A stretch of DNA of 64,000 nucleotides from Thermocaproicibacter melissae (GTDB lineage: Bacteria; Bacillota; Clostridia; Oscillospirales; Acutalibacteraceae). Position 1 is the first letter of the stretch. Each line of letters starts with the position of its first letter. The notes under the pieces were generated by a model. It was given only the letters and a program-made list of their open reading frames with translations, made no database searches and had not been told where the DNA came from. The position numbers were made by a program, and so were the translations under genes. Shown here in pieces: positions 62,182-64,000 of the stretch. The stretch lies in NCBI RefSeq assembly GCF_024498295.1, contig NZ_CP101827.1, positions 748,001 to 812,000 on the forward strand. Direction: 5' to 3'.

Positions 62182-64000
62182 TTAGCTAAGGTCTGCAAGA
62201 TCCATATAAAGATGACCGTACTCTGCAATATAGTCTTTTCGGCCGTCTAGATTATCGCCGAGGAGCAAGTCAAAAACCTTTGCTGTTTTTTCTGCATCCT
62301 CAGGCATCACCTGAATCAGGCGGCGTGTTGCCGGATTCATTGTCGTAAAGTTCATCATATCCGGTTCGTTTTCACCGAGGCCTTTCGACCGCTGAACCGT
62401 AAATTTCTTACCCTCAAGCTGTTTTAGGAAGTTTTCTTTTTCTTTCTCCGTGTAAGCAAAATACGTTTCATCCTTTGTACGGATTTCAAAAAGCGGCGAT
62501 TCCGCAATGAAAACCTTGCCATTCTCGATGAGCGCCGGGGTCAGACGGTACAGCATCGTGAGCAGAAGCGTCCTGATTTGATAACCATCAACGTCTGCAT
62601 CTGTGCAAAGTATGATTTTGCTCCAGCGCAGAGAATTCAAATCAAAAGAAGACAGGTCTTTGTTTGCCTTCGATTTTACCTGAACGCCGCAGCCAAGCAC
62701 CTTGATTAAATCCGTGATAACATCGCTTTTGAAAATTTTATCGTAATCAGCTTTCATGCAGTTGAGGATTTTGCCGCGGATTGGCATAATCGCCTGAAAA
62801 TCCGGATTCCTTGCCTGCTTGCAGGCACCGAGTGCGGAATCCCCTTCCACGATAAAAATTTCTCTTTTCGAGACATCGCGGCTCCGGCAGTCGACGAATT
62901 TTGCGACCCTGCTTGAAAGATCCATGTTTCCGGAAAGCTTTTTCCGAATGTTCAAGCGCGTCTTTTCGGCGTCTTCGCGGCTGCGCTTGTTGATAAGCAC
63001 CTGATTCGCAATTTTTTCCGCGTCTAGAGGATTCTCAAGGAAATAAACTTCAAGCTGATGGCGAAGGACTTCCGTCATGGCTTCCTGAATTCCTTTGTTT
63101 GTGATTGCCTTTTTCGTCTGGTTTTCATAGGAAGTGCGGTTTGAAAAAGACGAGATAATAAGAATCAGGCAGTCCTGAACATCATTGAATGTTATCTTGC
63201 TTTCGTTTTTGTTGTACTTATTTGTCTGCTTCAGGTACGAATCAATCTGGTAAACAAATGCGTTTCTTGCGGCCTTTTCCGGAGCACCACCATGTTCCAG
63301 CCAACTGGAGTTATGATAATACTCAATCAGAGGGTTTTTATTGGAGAAGGCGACCGCTATGTTTATCTTTACATTATATTCTGGCATGTCCTCACGGTCA
63401 CGGACACGGCGTTCCGTTTGCCAGAACTGAACCGGAGTAAGCGCATCTTCGCCGGCAATCTCTTTTGCGTAGTCAACAATTCCGTTATGATAAATAAATT
63501 CGGTAGTTTCAAATTTTCCGCCCGACTGATTGCGGAACAAAAAACGAATGCCGTCGTTGACAATTGCCTGCCGTTTCAGTATGTCGCAGAAATATTCAGG
63601 CGGAATTTGAATATCCGTAAATACCTCGATATCCGGTTTCCACTTGATTTTCGTTCCGGTATCCTTACCCGAATACGGTTCTTTGTGAAGTCCGCCGATG
63701 TTCTCGCCGTGCTCAAAATGGAGCGTGTAACGCATGCCGTCACGGCGGATATCAACATCCATGTATTCCGAAGAATACTGGGTAGCACAAAGCCCAAGAC
63801 CGTTTAATCCGAGAGAATACTCATAACTTTCATCAACATCATTGTTATATTTACCGCCTGCATAAAGTTCACAGAAAACAAGTTCCCAGTTCCAACGCTG
63901 TTCCGCGTTGTTGAATTCAACCGGTATTCCTCGGCCGTGGTCTTCCACCTCAACGGAATTGTCTTCATAACGAGTTACAATGATTTGATCTCCGAATCCC
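62182..64000 (-). CDS. Type IIA DNA topoisomerase subunit B (ParE/GyrB-like), 5' end cut off
   Basis: The ATPase subunit. About 605 residues are in the window; the frame is still open at 64000 and reads G-F-G-D-Q-I-I-V-T-R-Y there, so the N-terminus lies outside. Seen: the ATP site V-E-D-H-G-R-G-I-P-V, the Toprim I-V-E-G-D-S-A-L-G-A, P-I-R-G-K-I-L-N and D-A-D-V-D-G. Canonical proteins read E-G-D-S-A-G-G, so this copy diverges, as does the late R-S-K-G-L-G-E-N. An internal GTG at 63948 is not a real start. Whether it makes topo IV or a second gyrase cannot be told. Confidence 0.85.
   Translation of the reverse strand, partial: GFGDQIIVTRYEDNSVEVEDHGRGIPVEFNNAEQRWNWELVFCELYAGGKYNNDVDESYEYSLGLNGLGLCATQYSSEYMDVDIRRDGMRYTLHFEHGENIGGLHKEPYSGKDTGTKIKWKPDIEVFTDIQIPPEYFCDILKRQAIVNDGIRFLFRNQSGGKFETTEFIYHNGIVDYAKEIAGEDALTPVQFWQTERRVRDREDMPEYNVKINIAVAFSNKNPLIEYYHNSSWLEHGGAPEKAARNAFVYQIDSYLKQTNKYNKNESKITFNDVQDCLILIISSFSNRTSYENQTKKAITNKGIQEAMTEVLRHQLEVYFLENPLDAEKIANQVLINKRSREDAEKTRLNIRKKLSGNMDLSSRVAKFVDCRSRDVSKREIFIVEGDSALGACKQARNPDFQAIMPIRGKILNCMKADYDKIFKSDVITDLIKVLGCGVQVKSKANKDLSSFDLNSLRWSKIILCTDADVDGYQIRTLLLTMLYRLTPALIENGKVFIAESPLFEIRTKDETYFAYTEKEKENFLKQLEGKKFTVQRSKGLGENEPDMMNFTTMNPATRRLIQVMPEDAEKTAKVFDLLLGDNLDGRKDYIAEYGHLYMDLADLS

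Overview
The window is a dense, ordinary chromosomal segment of a spore-forming, Gram-positive anaerobe. The full spoIIIAA-AH operon, a bofA gene, PolC-type replicase, ribosomal leader attenuators, and strong GGAGG ribosome sites with many TTG starts all point to Bacillota, class Clostridia. The gene content and the divergent topoisomerase pair fit the Oscillospirales (Ruminococcaceae-like) best; that placement is inference. I see no tRNA, rRNA, CRISPR array, insertion sequence, prophage or integrated element. Both ends cut genes: nusB at the left and a gyrB/parE-type gene at the right.

Layout, left to right, with nearly everything on the minus strand. 1-5.2 kb: nusB start, then the eight-gene spoIIIA operon (feeding-channel genes of the engulfed forespore). 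5.2-10.9 kb: radC-uvrB-uvrA, a DNA-repair operon ending in two tandem terminators. 11.1-12.1 kb: a plus-strand RluA-type pseudouridine synthase. 12.1-18.3 kb: a histidine operon hisZ-G-D-C-B-A-I-E behind a clear sigma-A promoter; hisH and hisF are absent. 18.4-28.9 kb: polC, then an envelope and translation operon pyrH-frr-uppS-cdsA-dxr-rseP-ispG-polC. 29-36.4 kb: mixed single genes (nrdR, a sugar isomerase-like protein, a small hypothetical, an ABC-F ATPase, an HPr-like protein without the phosphorylatable histidine, mtaB, a membrane-anchored GHL10 glycosidase-like protein, a zinc-ribbon protein).

36.5-55.6 kb is a long co-directional block for translation, secretion and chromosome upkeep: infC-rpmI-rplT, TrmH-type methyltransferase, dprA-topA-trmFO, plsX-rnc-radical SAM-smc-ftsY-rdgB-yhbY-nadD-yqeK-rsfS-leuS. 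It starts with a consensus promoter and an attenuator leader in front of infC, which itself uses an AUU start. 55.7-57.2 kb holds two small plus-strand ORFs, a MIF-like tautomerase, and a yaaL-bofA pair behind a sigma-E-like promoter. 57.3-64 kb: secG-rnr and a divergent type IIA topoisomerase pair, with an orphan plus-strand hairpin-terminator element between them.

There is no obvious new defence or metabolic system. The best leads are regulatory or small: the possible small RNA at 59.8-59.9 kb, the nusB promoter that sits upstream of a terminator, the missing hisHF, the Crh-like HPr, the inverted repeat inside the ABC-F promoter region, and the two small ORFs near 56 kb.
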